Assembly (NCBI RefSeq): GCF_001613005.1
Contig: NZ_BDBN01000083.1
Location: 1-43,388, forward strand
Length of the DNA: 43,388 bases
Direction: 5' to 3'
Source of the DNA: Nocardia nova NBRC 15556
GTDB lineage: Bacteria > Actinomycetota > Actinomycetes > Mycobacteriales > Mycobacteriaceae
Each line of letters begins with the position of its first letter. Position 1 is the stretch's first letter. The translations under genes were made by a program, and so were the position numbers. This document shows positions 16,537-25,182 of the stretch, in pieces. The notes below the pieces were generated by a model. It did no database searches. It had not been told where the DNA came from and saw only the letters and a list, made by a program, of their open reading frames with translations.

Positions 16537-17463
16537 GTGCGTCGACGGCCCGAACGGGTATTGCCCTCGAACCGGGCACGCGGGCTGCGCCACCGCCCGT
16601 GGGGCGACTACGGGCTGTTCCTGGTGCTGGTGGTGCCGAATCTGGTGCTGCTCGGGCTGTTCGTCTACCGCCCGCTGGTCGACAACATCCGGCTGTCGTT
16701 CACCGACTGGAATCTCGCCGAACCGTTCGCCCACTTCATCGGAGTCCGCAACTACCGCGAGTGGTGGACGCGGGCGGACACCTGGCAGATCGTCGGCAAT
16801 ACCGTGATCTTCACCGCCTTCGCGGTCGGCGGCAGTATGGTGCTGGGCCTCGCGCTGGCGCTGCTGCTGGATCGGAAACTGTTCGGCCGCAACGTGGTTC
16901 GCTCGGTGATCTTCGCGCCGTTCGTGATCTCCGGCGCGGCGGTCGGGGTGGCGTTCCAGTTCATCTTCGATCCCGGCTTCGGCCTGGTGCAGGACCTGCT
17001 GCATCGCATCGGCATCACGAATGTGCCGGATTTCTATCAGGATCCGCACTGGGCGCTGTTCATGGTGACGGTGACCTACATCTGGAAGAACCTGGGCTAC
17101 ACGTTCGTCATCTATCTCGCCGCACTGCAGGGTGTGCGGCGAGAACTGCTGGAGGCGGCCGCGATCGACGGCGCCGGACGCTGGACCACCTTCACCCGGG
17201 TATTGCTGCCGCAGCTGCGGCCGACGACGTACTTCCTGTCGATCACGGTCATGCTGAATTCGCTGCAGGTCTTCGACATCATCAACGTGATGACGCGCGG
17301 CGGACCACTGGGCACCGGTACGACCACCATGGTCTATCAGGTCTACCAGGAGAGTTTCCGCAATTTCCGCGCCGGATACGGTGCCACGGTCGCGACGATC
17401 ATGTTCGTCGTGCTGCTGGTCATCACGCTGATCCAGGTGCGAGTGATGGATCGAGACGAATGA
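16537..17463 (+). CDS. ugpA: ABC transporter permease UgpA (glycerophosphodiester uptake)
   Basis: Inner-membrane permease with six predicted transmembrane helices (first about residues 26-48) and the EAA coupling motif (LLEAAAIDGAGRWTTF). It belongs to the MalF/UgpA family of carbohydrate-type ABC importers. Gene order ugpA-ugpE-ugpB matches M. tuberculosis Rv2835c-Rv2833c, and the binding protein confirms the assignment. Start is uncertain: the GTG at 16537 gives a normal-length N-terminus with a weak GGCAGG site; an ATG at 16426 would add 37 residues without a ribosome site. ugpE begins within its stop (ATGA). No ATPase gene is present in the cluster. Confidence 0.87.
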   Translation: MRRRPERVLPSNRARGLRHRPWGDYGLFLVLVVPNLVLLGLFVYRPLVDNIRLSFTDWNLAEPFAHFIGVRNYREWWTRADTWQIVGNTVIFTAFAVGGSMVLGLALALLLDRKLFGRNVVRSVIFAPFVISGAAVGVAFQFIFDPGFGLVQDLLHRIGITNVPDFYQDPHWALFMVTVTYIWKNLGYTFVIYLAALQGVRRELLEAAAIDGAGRWTTFTRVLLPQLRPTTYFLSITVMLNSLQVFDIINVMTRGGPLGTGTTTMVYQVYQESFRNFRAGYGATVATIMFVVLLVITLIQVRVMDRDE

Positions 17464-18302
17464 CGAGCACTCGGAAACGCCTGGCGGCGACAGTTTTCGG
17501 TTACGCGGCGATGGTGTGCGTGCTGATCGTCGTCGGGGTGCCGCTGTTCTGGATTCTGATCACCTCGTTCAAGGCGCGGCCCGATATCTACACCCAGCCG
17601 GCGGTGTGGTGGCCGCGCAGTTGGCATCCGGAGAACTATCGCGAGGCGACGACCACGTTGCCGTTCTGGACGTTCCTGCGTAATTCGCTGATCGTCACCG
17701 CCGTGGTCTCCGCGGTCAAATTCGCGCTGGGCGTCTTCAGCGCCTATGGACTCGTCTTCCTGCGCTTTCCGGGTAAGACGCTGATCTTCCTCGCCGTCAT
17801 CGCCGCGCTGATGGTGCCCAACCAGATCACCGTGATCTCCAACTACGCCCTGATCGCCCAGGTGGGGTGGCGCAATACGCTGCCGGGCATCATCGTGCCG
17901 CTGTGCGGCGTGGCGTTCGGCACCTTCCTGATGCGCAACCATTTTCTCTCCCTGCCCGTTTCGGTGATCGAGGCGGCCCGCATCGACGGCGCGAACTGGT
18001 GGCAGCTGCTGGTCCGGGTGGTGCTGCCCATGTCCGGCCCGACGATGGTGGCGTTCGCGGTGGTTACGCTCGTCAACGAGTGGAACGAATACCTGTGGCC
18101 GTTCCTGATGGCCGACGATGCCGGCGTCGCGACCCTGCCCGTCGGATTGACGCTGCTACAGAACACCGAAAATCCGAGCGTCACCAACTGGGGGCCGGTG
18201 ATGGCCGGAACCCTGCTGACCATGCTGCCGATTCTGGTGGTGTTCGTGCTGCTGCAGCGGCACATGATCAAGGGCCTCACCACCGGTGCCGTCAAAGGCT
18301 GA
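17460..18302 (+). CDS. ugpE: ABC transporter permease UgpE
   Basis: 280-aa partner permease of the MalG/UgpE family with six predicted membrane helices and a C-terminal EAA motif (IEAARIDGANWWQLL). It ends in a typical cytoplasmic tail (QRHMIKGLTTGAVKG). Its ATG overlaps the ugpA stop by four bases, so expression is coupled. With UgpA it forms the translocation path for glycerophosphodiesters such as glycerophosphocholine, delivered by UgpB, based on the mycobacterial system. Confidence 0.9.
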   Translation: MTSTRKRLAATVFGYAAMVCVLIVVGVPLFWILITSFKARPDIYTQPAVWWPRSWHPENYREATTTLPFWTFLRNSLIVTAVVSAVKFALGVFSAYGLVFLRFPGKTLIFLAVIAALMVPNQITVISNYALIAQVGWRNTLPGIIVPLCGVAFGTFLMRNHFLSLPVSVIEAARIDGANWWQLLVRVVLPMSGPTMVAFAVVTLVNEWNEYLWPFLMADDAGVATLPVGLTLLQNTENPSVTNWGPVMAGTLLTMLPILVVFVLLQRHMIKGLTTGAVKG

Positions 18303-18321
18303 TTCGCTCGAGGAGAGTGCC

Positions 18322-19641
18322 GTGACCCGACCGCGCACACTGACCCGCCGCGGATTTCTCATCGCCGCCTCGGCGGCCACCGGTTCGGCCCTGTCGGCGT
18401 GTGCGGGGATGGGCGGCAGCACCGGAGCCGGCGGCGACCCGAACACGATCATCTTCTGGTCGAACCATCCGGGCACCTCGAAGAATCAGGAAACCGAGTT
18501 GATCAACCGGTTCCACGCACAGCACCCCGAGCTGACGGTGAAGCTGGTGGACGCCGGGCGCAACTACGAAGAGGTCGCGCAGAAGTTCAATGCCGCGCTG
18601 ACCGGCGGCGCGCTGCCGGATGTCGTGGTGCTCTCGGACGTCTGGTGGTTCAACTACGCACTGAACAAGGCCATCGAACCGCTCGACGAACACATCGCCG
18701 CCGCGGCGGTACCGCTGGCGGACTACGTCGACAGCTTCGTGGACGACTACCGGTTCGACGACAAACTCTGGGCGCTGCCGTATGCGCGTTCGACGCAGAT
18801 CTTCTGCTACAACCGCGGCTTGTGGGCCCGAGCCGGACTGCCCGACCGTGGCCCGCAGAGCTGGCAGGAATTCGACGAATGGGGCCCCGAACTGCAACGC
18901 GCCATCGGCGCGGGGAAGTGGGCGCACGGCTGGGGTGATGCCAAGAACTACCTGGCCTGGACGTTTCAGGGACCGAACTGGACCTTCGGTGGCGCCTACT
19001 CGGATCGGTGGACACTGAAGTTCTCCGATCCTCGCACGGCCGAGGCGGGAAACTTCCTGCGCGACATGATCAATCGCAAACGCTACGCCGCCATCCGCCC
19101 CCAGCTGGCCGTGGATTTCGGCACCGGAGTGGTGGGGTCGGCCATCACCTCCACCGGCGACATCAAGGGCATCGTCGCCAATGCGGCGGGCAAGCTCGAC
19201 TTCGCCACCGCGTTCCTGCCGCATCCGAACGGGCCGGGATGCACCACCGGCGGTGCGGGGCTGGCGATTCCGTCGCGCATCTCCGACCAGCGCAAGGCCA
19301 ATGCCGTGCGCTTCGTCGAGTTCATCACGAATCCGGTGAACACCGCCTACTTTTCGCAGGCCACCGGCTACATCCCGGTGCGCAAGTCGGCGGTCCGCGA
19401 TCCGTCGGAACAGCAATTCCTCGCCGCCAACCGCAATTTCGCGACCGCCGTCGATCAGCTGCCGCTGACCCGCTCACAGGACTATGCCCGGGTGTTCCTG
19501 CCCGGCGCCGATCAGATCATCGGCACCGGGCTGGAACAGATCGGACTGCAGAACCGGGATGTGAAGTCGGCCTTCGCCGATATCACCGATCGCCTGCAGA
19601 CCATCTACGACCGACAGATCGAACCGAAGCTGCCGCGCTAG
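18322..19641 (+). CDS. ugpB: Glycerophosphodiester-binding lipoprotein UgpB
   Basis: 439-aa extracytoplasmic solute-binding protein. The N-terminus combines a twin-arginine signal (LTRRGFLIAA) with a lipobox-like end (ALSACAG), so it is probably exported folded by Tat and lipid-anchored. Conserved stretches shared with M. tuberculosis UgpB as I recall it include FWSNHPG, VAQKFNAAL, GPQSWQEFDEWGPELQR, FQGPNWTFGGAYSD and NTAYFSQATGYIPVRKSAV. The mycobacterial protein binds glycerophosphocholine, a product of phospholipid breakdown. The GTG start has GAGGAGAG upstream and lies 19 bases after ugpE. The stop abuts the stop of the convergent metallopeptidase gene with no bases between them. Confidence 0.92.
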   Translation: MTRPRTLTRRGFLIAASAATGSALSACAGMGGSTGAGGDPNTIIFWSNHPGTSKNQETELINRFHAQHPELTVKLVDAGRNYEEVAQKFNAALTGGALPDVVVLSDVWWFNYALNKAIEPLDEHIAAAAVPLADYVDSFVDDYRFDDKLWALPYARSTQIFCYNRGLWARAGLPDRGPQSWQEFDEWGPELQRAIGAGKWAHGWGDAKNYLAWTFQGPNWTFGGAYSDRWTLKFSDPRTAEAGNFLRDMINRKRYAAIRPQLAVDFGTGVVGSAITSTGDIKGIVANAAGKLDFATAFLPHPNGPGCTTGGAGLAIPSRISDQRKANAVRFVEFITNPVNTAYFSQATGYIPVRKSAVRDPSEQQFLAANRNFATAVDQLPLTRSQDYARVFLPGADQIIGTGLEQIGLQNRDVKSAFADITDRLQTIYDRQIEPKLPR

Positions 19642-21630
19642 CTACCAGATCCGCACGCGCTCGGTGGGTTCCAGATACAACGTGTCACCCGGTTCGACAC
19701 CGAACGCCTCGTGGAAACCGTCCAGATTGCGGACCACACCGTTGCACCGGAACTCCGGCGGAGAATGCGGGTCGACGGCCAGCCGGCGAATCGCCTCCTC
19801 GTCGCGCGCCTTGGTCCGCCACACCTGCGCCCAGCCGAAGAACACTCGCTGCAGGCCCGTCAGGCCGTCGATCACCGGCGGCTCGGCACCGCCGAGGGCG
19901 ATCTTGTAGGCCTCCAACGCGATCGAGAGCCCGCCGAGGTCGCCGATGTTCTCACCGATGGTGAATTCGCCGTTGACGGTGTGACCGGGCAGCGCCTTCG
20001 GTTCGAACTGGTTGTACTGATCGATCAACGCCTTCGTGCGCTTACCGAACTCGGAGCGATCGGTTTCGGTCCACCAATCGACCATATTGCCGTCGCCGTC
20101 GTATTTACTGCCCTGATCGTCGAAGCCGTGCCCGATCTCGTGCCCGATCACGGCACCGATGCCGCCGTAGTTGGCGGCGTCGTCGGCGTTCATGTCGAAG
20201 AACGGCGGTTGCAGAATCGCCGCGGGGAACACGATCTCGTTCATGCCCGGGTTGTAGTAGGCGTTCACCGTCTGCGGCGTCATGAACCATTCGCCACGAT
20301 CGACCGGACCGCCGAGCTTGTTCAGATCGCGGTCGTGGTCGGCGGCGTAACCGCTGCGGTAGTTCTCCACCGGATCGGCGGGATCGACACGGACCGCGGA
20401 ATAGTCGCGCCAGGTGTCGGGGTAACCGATCTTGGGGGTGAAGCGCTCCAGCTTGGCCAATGCGGCCTCGCGGGTCTGCGGGCTCATCCACTCCAGTTCG
20501 CTGATGTTGCGGCGGTAGGCCTCGATCAGATTCGCCACCAGCTCCTGCATGCGCTGTTTGGCCTCGGGCGGGAAATGTTCGGCGACATAAATTTTCGCCA
20601 CCGCTTCGCCGAGCAGATCCTGCACCAGCGATACGCCGCGCTTCCAGCGCTCGCGATTCTCCTGGGCGCCGGTGAGGGTGCGACCGTAGAAGTCGAAGCT
20701 CTCCTCGACCACGGCGGCGGTCAGGTACGGCGCTCGCGCCCGCAGCACCCGCCAGCTCGCCCACGCCTGCCAGTCCTCGAGCGGCTCCGCGGCCCAGACC
20801 TGCGCGAAGGTGCGCGCGTAATCGGGCTGGCGCACAATCACTTCGGCGAACAACTCGGGTCCCGAGGCCGAGACGCCCTCGGCCAGCGCCTCGGTCCACG
20901 CGGCCCAGTCGAATTCGGGATTCGCGGCGGCGAGGTCGGCGAAAGTGGTGAGGTTGTAACTCAATTCGGCGTCGCGGCGGCGCACCACGTCCCAATGTCC
21001 GGCGGCCAGTTTGCGTTCCAGTTCGAAGACGCGCTGCGGGTCGTAGTCGATCGCGGCCAGCTGGAACATGCGCTGGATGTGCTCGACGTATTTGGTGCGG
21101 ATCTCGGCGTAATCGTCGTTGCGATAATACGATTCGTCCGGCAGCCCGAGTCCGGACTGGGTCAGGTTGATCAGATAGCGCTGCGAATTCTTGTCGTCGG
21201 TATCGACGTAGGCGCCGACCGCCCCGCCCACACCGGTGCGTTGCAGCCGGCCCAGCAGCGCGGCGAATTCGGCGCGATCGCTCACCTCGCGCACCGCCGC
21301 CAATTCCGCGGCGATCGGGGTGAGCGCGGCGGCCTCCACCGCCTCCTCGTCCATGAAGCTGTTGTAGAGATCGGCGATCTTGCGCGCCTCTTCCTCGTCC
21401 GGCACCGAGGCCGCGGTTCCGGCCGCCAGATCCTGGATGATCTTCTTGACATCCAGTTCGGCCTGGTCGTAGAGGGTACGGAACGCTCCGTCGACCGCGC
21501 GATCGGCGGGAATGTCGTACGTGTCCAGCCATTTGCCGTTGACGTGCGCGAACAGGTCGTCCTGCACCCGCACAGCGTCGTCGCGATAGGTCAGATCGAT
21601 GCCCGAGGGAGTCGTCACGTCGAAAGTCAC
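19642..21630 (-). CDS. M13 family zinc metallopeptidase (Zmp1-like)
   Basis: 662-aa neprilysin-type endopeptidase, without signal peptide, as in M. tuberculosis Zmp1 (Rv0198c, 663 aa). The zinc site is complete: HEIGH with His497, Glu498 and His501, and the third ligand Glu560 in GENIGDLGG with Asp564. The NAYYNPGMNEIVFPA substrate-binding strand and the C-terminal CNGVVRNLDGF / TLYLEP region are present. I chose the GTG at 21630 because VTFDVTTPSGIDL aligns with the Zmp1 N-terminus. An ATG at 21672, touching the stop of the DUF397 gene and preceded by AGGGG, would add 14 residues and imply coupling. In mycobacteria Zmp1 affects the host inflammasome response; no such role can be read here. 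Confidence 0.92.
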   Translation of the reverse strand: MTFDVTTPSGIDLTYRDDAVRVQDDLFAHVNGKWLDTYDIPADRAVDGAFRTLYDQAELDVKKIIQDLAAGTAASVPDEEEARKIADLYNSFMDEEAVEAAALTPIAAELAAVREVSDRAEFAALLGRLQRTGVGGAVGAYVDTDDKNSQRYLINLTQSGLGLPDESYYRNDDYAEIRTKYVEHIQRMFQLAAIDYDPQRVFELERKLAAGHWDVVRRRDAELSYNLTTFADLAAANPEFDWAAWTEALAEGVSASGPELFAEVIVRQPDYARTFAQVWAAEPLEDWQAWASWRVLRARAPYLTAAVVEESFDFYGRTLTGAQENRERWKRGVSLVQDLLGEAVAKIYVAEHFPPEAKQRMQELVANLIEAYRRNISELEWMSPQTREAALAKLERFTPKIGYPDTWRDYSAVRVDPADPVENYRSGYAADHDRDLNKLGGPVDRGEWFMTPQTVNAYYNPGMNEIVFPAAILQPPFFDMNADDAANYGGIGAVIGHEIGHGFDDQGSKYDGDGNMVDWWTETDRSEFGKRTKALIDQYNQFEPKALPGHTVNGEFTIGENIGDLGGLSIALEAYKIALGGAEPPVIDGLTGLQRVFFGWAQVWRTKARDEEAIRRLAVDPHSPPEFRCNGVVRNLDGFHEAFGVEPGDTLYLEPTERVRIW

Positions 21631-21672
21631 GACCTCCAGTATGCCGACGACGGCGGCGCGCCGCCGCCGCAT

Positions 21673-22062
21673 TCACCCCTGCGCGGCGGTCGCCACCGGG
21701 ATGCGGTCGAATTCCCCGTCACGCGCGCCGGCCAGGAACGCCAGCCACTCGCCGGGGGTGAAGGACAGCTCGGTGGTGCCGTGGACCAGTACCGCGGCGC
21801 CGTCCGCGGCCGGGCGAACGTGCAGGTCACCCTCGCTGCCACCGTGCACGACCGTGCGGAGGAATGCCATCCAGGCGGGCGCGCCGACGGTGATCACCGG
21901 CTCGAGTTCGGGGCTGTTCGCGGGGTCGCGGCGGTATTTGCTGTCGCGGATCAGCACCGCGTCACCGTCGAACCGCACCTCGACACACTGATTGCCGTTG
22001 TTGGTGCGCGTGGAGGTGAACCAGGACGTGATCTCCGGCCGGTACCTCGCGGGGGTGGGCAT
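21673..22062 (-). CDS. DUF397 protein with two tandem domains
   Basis: 129-aa protein. The first DUF397 unit (about 10-70) has the pattern WFTSTRTNNGNQCVEV ... VLIRDSK ... PVITVGAPAWMAFL. A second, more degenerate unit (about 78-125) keeps SFTPGEWLAFLAGARDGEF. In Streptomyces and Nocardia such small proteins are encoded next to Scr1/WhiJ-type regulators and bind or antagonise them, much as an antitoxin-like partner. It starts 10 bases after the regulator gene and is co-transcribed with it. Most DUF397 proteins have one domain, so the duplication within one chain is a mild oddity. Confidence 0.85.
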   Translation of the reverse strand: MPTPARYRPEITSWFTSTRTNNGNQCVEVRFDGDAVLIRDSKYRRDPANSPELEPVITVGAPAWMAFLRTVVHGGSEGDLHVRPAADGAAVLVHGTTELSFTPGEWLAFLAGARDGEFDRIPVATAAQG

Positions 22063-22072
22063 GGGCAGGAGT

Positions 22073-22921
22073 TTACACAGCTGCGTATTTCTCGATCAGC
22101 GCCAATGACTCTGTGCGAGTGAGGGATTGATCGAGCGCTCGCACGAATGCGAACGCCAGATCGTGCACCTGGTCGGGATGGTCGACCGGTCCGCCGAAGA
22201 CGGCGCTCTCGGCCCAGCCGAAGGTAGGCAGGTGCTCGGAGGCGAAGTCCAGCAGATGAAAACTCGCCCCGCCGAGGATCGCGCCGTCGGGAGCCGCGAA
22301 CGGGATGACCCGGATGTCCACGTTCGGCCTGGTGCGCAACAGCCCGGCCAGATACTCCAGCTGCGCGCACAGCACGGCCTGCCCGCCGACCTGCTGCAAC
22401 AGCGTCGCCTCGCCGACCACCGCGGTGAGCGCGACCGGGTCGTGTCCGTGCAACCGCTTGCGGCGCCGCATCCGCATCGCGACCAGCTGTTCGATCTGCG
22501 CCGGGCGGATCATCACATCCGCGGCGATCAGCGCCCGCGCATACGCCTCGGTCTGCAGCAGGCCCGGAATCACGAGGCTGTCGTAACTGCGGATACGGTC
22601 CGCGCCGTATTCCATCCCGTAGTAGCGCTGTAGTTCCGGCCCGATCAGCCCCGATCGCGTCCACCAGCCGCGCTCTCGCCCGGCGGACAGCAAGGCGAGC
22701 AGTTCCGCGCGTTCCTGTTCGCCGACCGCGAGCAGATCCAGCACCGGGCCGATGGTGTTGGCGGTCAGCACCCGGCGGCCCTTCTCGACATGCGACCAAT
22801 TGGCCGGGGTGAAGCCGACCGCGCGGGCGAAGCCGGCGGAATCGAAGCCACGTTGTTCGCGAAGTTCGCGCAGGCGAAGGACCAATTCCCACCGAGCGAC
22901 CACTGGCGAGGGAGGGGCCAT
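22073..22921 (-). CDS. Scr1/WhiJ-type helix-turn-helix regulator (XRE + DUF5753)
   Basis: 282-aa DNA-binding protein. The N-terminal XRE-type HTH (about 12-70; GFDSAGFARAVGFTPANWSH) is followed by a DUF5753 domain (about 90-270), recognised by IPGLLQTEAYARAL, RMRRRKRL, VVGEATLLQQVGG, NVDIRVIPF and the late FAFVRALDQSL. Such proteins pair with DUF397 partners and are linked to development and secondary metabolism in streptomycetes. It is transcribed with the DUF397 gene and is divergent from the unknown gene at 23039 across a ~117-base gap, the likely target of autoregulation. Confidence 0.88.
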   Translation of the reverse strand: MAPPSPVVARWELVLRLRELREQRGFDSAGFARAVGFTPANWSHVEKGRRVLTANTIGPVLDLLAVGEQERAELLALLSAGRERGWWTRSGLIGPELQRYYGMEYGADRIRSYDSLVIPGLLQTEAYARALIAADVMIRPAQIEQLVAMRMRRRKRLHGHDPVALTAVVGEATLLQQVGGQAVLCAQLEYLAGLLRTRPNVDIRVIPFAAPDGAILGGASFHLLDFASEHLPTFGWAESAVFGGPVDHPDQVHDLAFAFVRALDQSLTRTESLALIEKYAAV

Positions 22922-22964
22922 GCGGGCAGATGCTACGCCGGCCGCCGCGACACGCCCGTGACTA

Positions 22965-22993
22965 TTGTCATTTCAACTGTACGGCGATACGGT
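22965..22993 (+). promoter_or_regulatory. Possible promoter of the gene at 23039
   Basis: TTGTCA (22965-22970) and TACGGT (22988-22993) are spaced by 17 bases in the divergent gap between the Scr1-type regulator and the unknown gene. The -10 match is weak. Confidence 0.3.
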
Positions 22994-23038
22994 CTGCGTA
23001 TCGGTGGCACTGCACTCGACGACGAGACGAGGTTCGCC

Positions 23039-23554
23039 ATGAGCACGCGCGACCCGATGGCCGGCGCGATCGAACCGAATATCACCACCATCACCACCGC
23101 GCCGCGCGCTGTCACCCAGGAAGCGCTGGTCCGCTGTCGTCGCTACCGCAAAGAGAACGGGCTCTACGGGATCGTCGAACCGGTACGAGGTCGCATCCTG
23201 TTGGAAATAGGCCCGGTCGGCGCGATCACCGTGCCGGCCGCCCTCGGAGCCCCCATTCGCGAATACCTCACCGTGCGTGGACATCGCGGGCCGATCATCG
23301 GACATCCGCGATCGGCACGCTGGACGTTTCTCACCGGACATGTCGACGAATCGGCCACCGACGCCGCGATCGCTTCCGATATGTTCCATCGCTGCGCCGC
23401 ACTGGTAGCCCCGGGCACCACCATCGTGCTGCCCTCACCCGCCGACGAACGCACCGGATACCGGGTGTGGATCGATTCGCCGCACAGCGACTACCGGCCG
23501 GAACTGGCCGAGGTGCTCACCGCAACCCGCCAGTGCCGGCCGGACCCGTACTGA
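23039..23554 (+). CDS. Unknown protein divergent from the Scr1-type regulator
   Basis: 171-aa protein without signal peptide or membrane segment. The ATG has GAGG six bases upstream. Visible features are a Thr/Ile-rich N-terminus, a central IIGHPRSARWTFLTGHVDE block and a C-terminal stretch ALVAPGTTIVLPSPADERTGYRVW. I recognise no fold with certainty. The APGTxIVLPSP phrase recalls short actinobacterial proteins encoded beside Scr1/DUF397 pairs and the N-terminal domain of bifunctional primase/polymerases, but that is only an impression. Its divergent position suggests control by the regulator at 22073-22921. Confidence 0.7.
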   Translation: MSTRDPMAGAIEPNITTITTAPRAVTQEALVRCRRYRKENGLYGIVEPVRGRILLEIGPVGAITVPAALGAPIREYLTVRGHRGPIIGHPRSARWTFLTGHVDESATDAAIASDMFHRCAALVAPGTTIVLPSPADERTGYRVWIDSPHSDYRPELAEVLTATRQCRPDPY

Positions 23555-23563
23555 CCCGGCCTA

Positions 23564-24235
23564 TCAGGAGGTCGGCCGCGGGCTCAGCGTCACGCTGTAC
23601 TTGTTCTCCAGCGTCTGATTCCAATCACGTTGGCACTGATCGATCTTCGACTGATCGCCGTTGGCCTTGTTCACGCAGTCGAGGAAATCCTTGCCGCCGT
23701 TGTTGACGAAGAAGTTGACCCCGATCGCGGCGATCACGATTCCGGCGATGAGCCCGAGCAGGCCCAGCACCAGGCCGGCCATCGCCATACCACCCCCGGC
23801 CGCGGTGCCGCGCCGAGCCTTGACCGTCGCGATGATGCCGAAGATCAGGGCGACCAGGCCGAACAGGATTCCGCCCACCACTGTCCAGCAGGTCAGCAGG
23901 GCGATGATGCCGAGGACCAGCGCCGTGATGGCCAGCCCCTTGCCCTTGGGCTGCTCCCACGTGCCCTGTCCCGGCGGGCCGGGGTAGCCGCCGGCCGGCG
24001 GCGGGGGATATCCGCCCGGATACTGTCCAGGCTGCTGGCCGTACTCTCCCGGCTGCTGGCCGTACTGGCCGGGTTGTTGTGGGTACTGCCCCGGTTGCTG
24101 GGGATATTCGCCGGAGTGGCCGGGATACTCGCCGGAACGACCGGGGTACTCGCCCGAGCGTCCGGGCTGTTCGCCGCCCGACTGCGGATACGGTTCCGGC
24201 GGGGGATAGTTCCCGGGCGGTGGATTCTCGGTCAT
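23564..24235 (-). CDS. DUF4190 membrane protein with Pro/Gln/Gly/Tyr repeats
   Basis: 223-aa protein. Residues 1-90 are low complexity, built from short units such as GRSGEYP (three tandem copies with R/H changes) and QQPGQYG/QQPGEYG. Two hydrophobic segments follow (about 98-135 and 145-175), forming the DUF4190 module with the GMAMAGLVLGLLGL signature, then a small extracytoplasmic tail with two Cys (FLDCVNK, DQCQRDW). Proteins of this type are common in actinobacterial membranes; function unknown. The gene is convergent with the unknown gene at 23039, 9 bases apart, and lies 51 bases downstream of pirin. Confidence 0.85.
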   Translation of the reverse strand: MTENPPPGNYPPPEPYPQSGGEQPGRSGEYPGRSGEYPGHSGEYPQQPGQYPQQPGQYGQQPGEYGQQPGQYPGGYPPPPAGGYPGPPGQGTWEQPKGKGLAITALVLGIIALLTCWTVVGGILFGLVALIFGIIATVKARRGTAAGGGMAMAGLVLGLLGLIAGIVIAAIGVNFFVNNGGKDFLDCVNKANGDQSKIDQCQRDWNQTLENKYSVTLSPRPTS

Positions 24236-24286
24236 CGCTGTCCTCTCCTCGGACGCACGGGCCCTCGACGGCCGCGTCTGCCGACT

Positions 24287-25087
24287 CTATTGGCCGCCGA
24301 GACGTGCGTGCATTTCCCACACCAGGACTTCCGCCGGAACTTCGGCGACGATGCGCTGCCCGCCACTGCGCGTCATCCGCACCGCGTCGCCCTCGTAGAG
24401 GATTCCGACCCCCTCCATCTCCACCTCGCCGCGGGCGACGAAGACATGCAGGTAGGGCGCCTCGGGCAGGGTGATCGCCTGCCCCGCACCGGTTCCCGCC
24501 GCGCCGGGCATGCGCCCGACGTGCAGGGCGGAATGGCTGCTGCTGATCGCGATCGCGGTTCGATCGCGGTAGCGCGGCATCCCCGTGGCGACCGTGATCA
24601 GGCCGCCGCGGTCCAGTTCGTCGTCGATTTCCAGTTGTTGATATCCCGGAGTAATTCCCGGCTCGTCCGGTACTACCCACATCTGCACGAAATGAACCGG
24701 CTCGGAATGCGGAGACGTGCCGCCCTGTTCGGGCGGCAGTCGCCACGAATCATTCTTTTCCGAATGCAGAATTCCGGTTCCCGCACTCATTCGCTGCGCC
24801 AATCCGGGATAGATGACACCGGCATGTCCCAGCGAATCCTGATGCACTAGAGAACCGTTCAGAACCCAGGTGACAATTTCCATATCGCGATGCGGATGAG
24901 TTTCGAATCCCTCACCCGGCAACACGATGTCCTCGTTGTTCACCAGCAGCAGCCCGTGATGGGTGTTCTCCGGATCGTAATGCTCGCCGAACGAGAACGA
25001 ATGCTTCGAATCCAGCCATGCCACACGGGTTTTCATGCGATCGCCGGCGCGATGAACATCGATGTGTGGTGTCGTGAGTGTGGACAA
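24287..25087 (-). CDS. Pirin family protein (bicupin)
   Basis: 266-aa two-domain cupin. The N-terminal cupin has the pirin metal site: HPHRDMEIVTWV gives the two His, and RMSAGTGILHSEKND gives the third His and Glu. The GFETHPHRDME and HSEPVHFVQMWV signatures are typical. Pirins bind iron or other metals; some bacterial members have quercetin dioxygenase activity, others act as redox-linked regulators, so the reaction here is open. The chosen start is TTG at 25087, preceded by a strong GAGGAGGAC site about 8 bases upstream; no in-frame ATG fits as well. It is divergent from the MFS gene (95-base gap). Confidence 0.88.
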   Translation of the reverse strand: MSTLTTPHIDVHRAGDRMKTRVAWLDSKHSFSFGEHYDPENTHHGLLLVNNEDIVLPGEGFETHPHRDMEIVTWVLNGSLVHQDSLGHAGVIYPGLAQRMSAGTGILHSEKNDSWRLPPEQGGTSPHSEPVHFVQMWVVPDEPGITPGYQQLEIDDELDRGGLITVATGMPRYRDRTAIAISSSHSALHVGRMPGAAGTGAGQAITLPEAPYLHVFVARGEVEMEGVGILYEGDAVRMTRSGGQRIVAEVPAEVLVWEMHARLGGQ

Positions 25088-25182
25088 CGGGGGTCCTCCT
25101 CTCGAGCTGCTGTCGAGGCCGCCGGGTAGATTCTACCGTGGCTGTGCACCGGCCCCGCACATTGATCCGGAGGTGAACCGAA

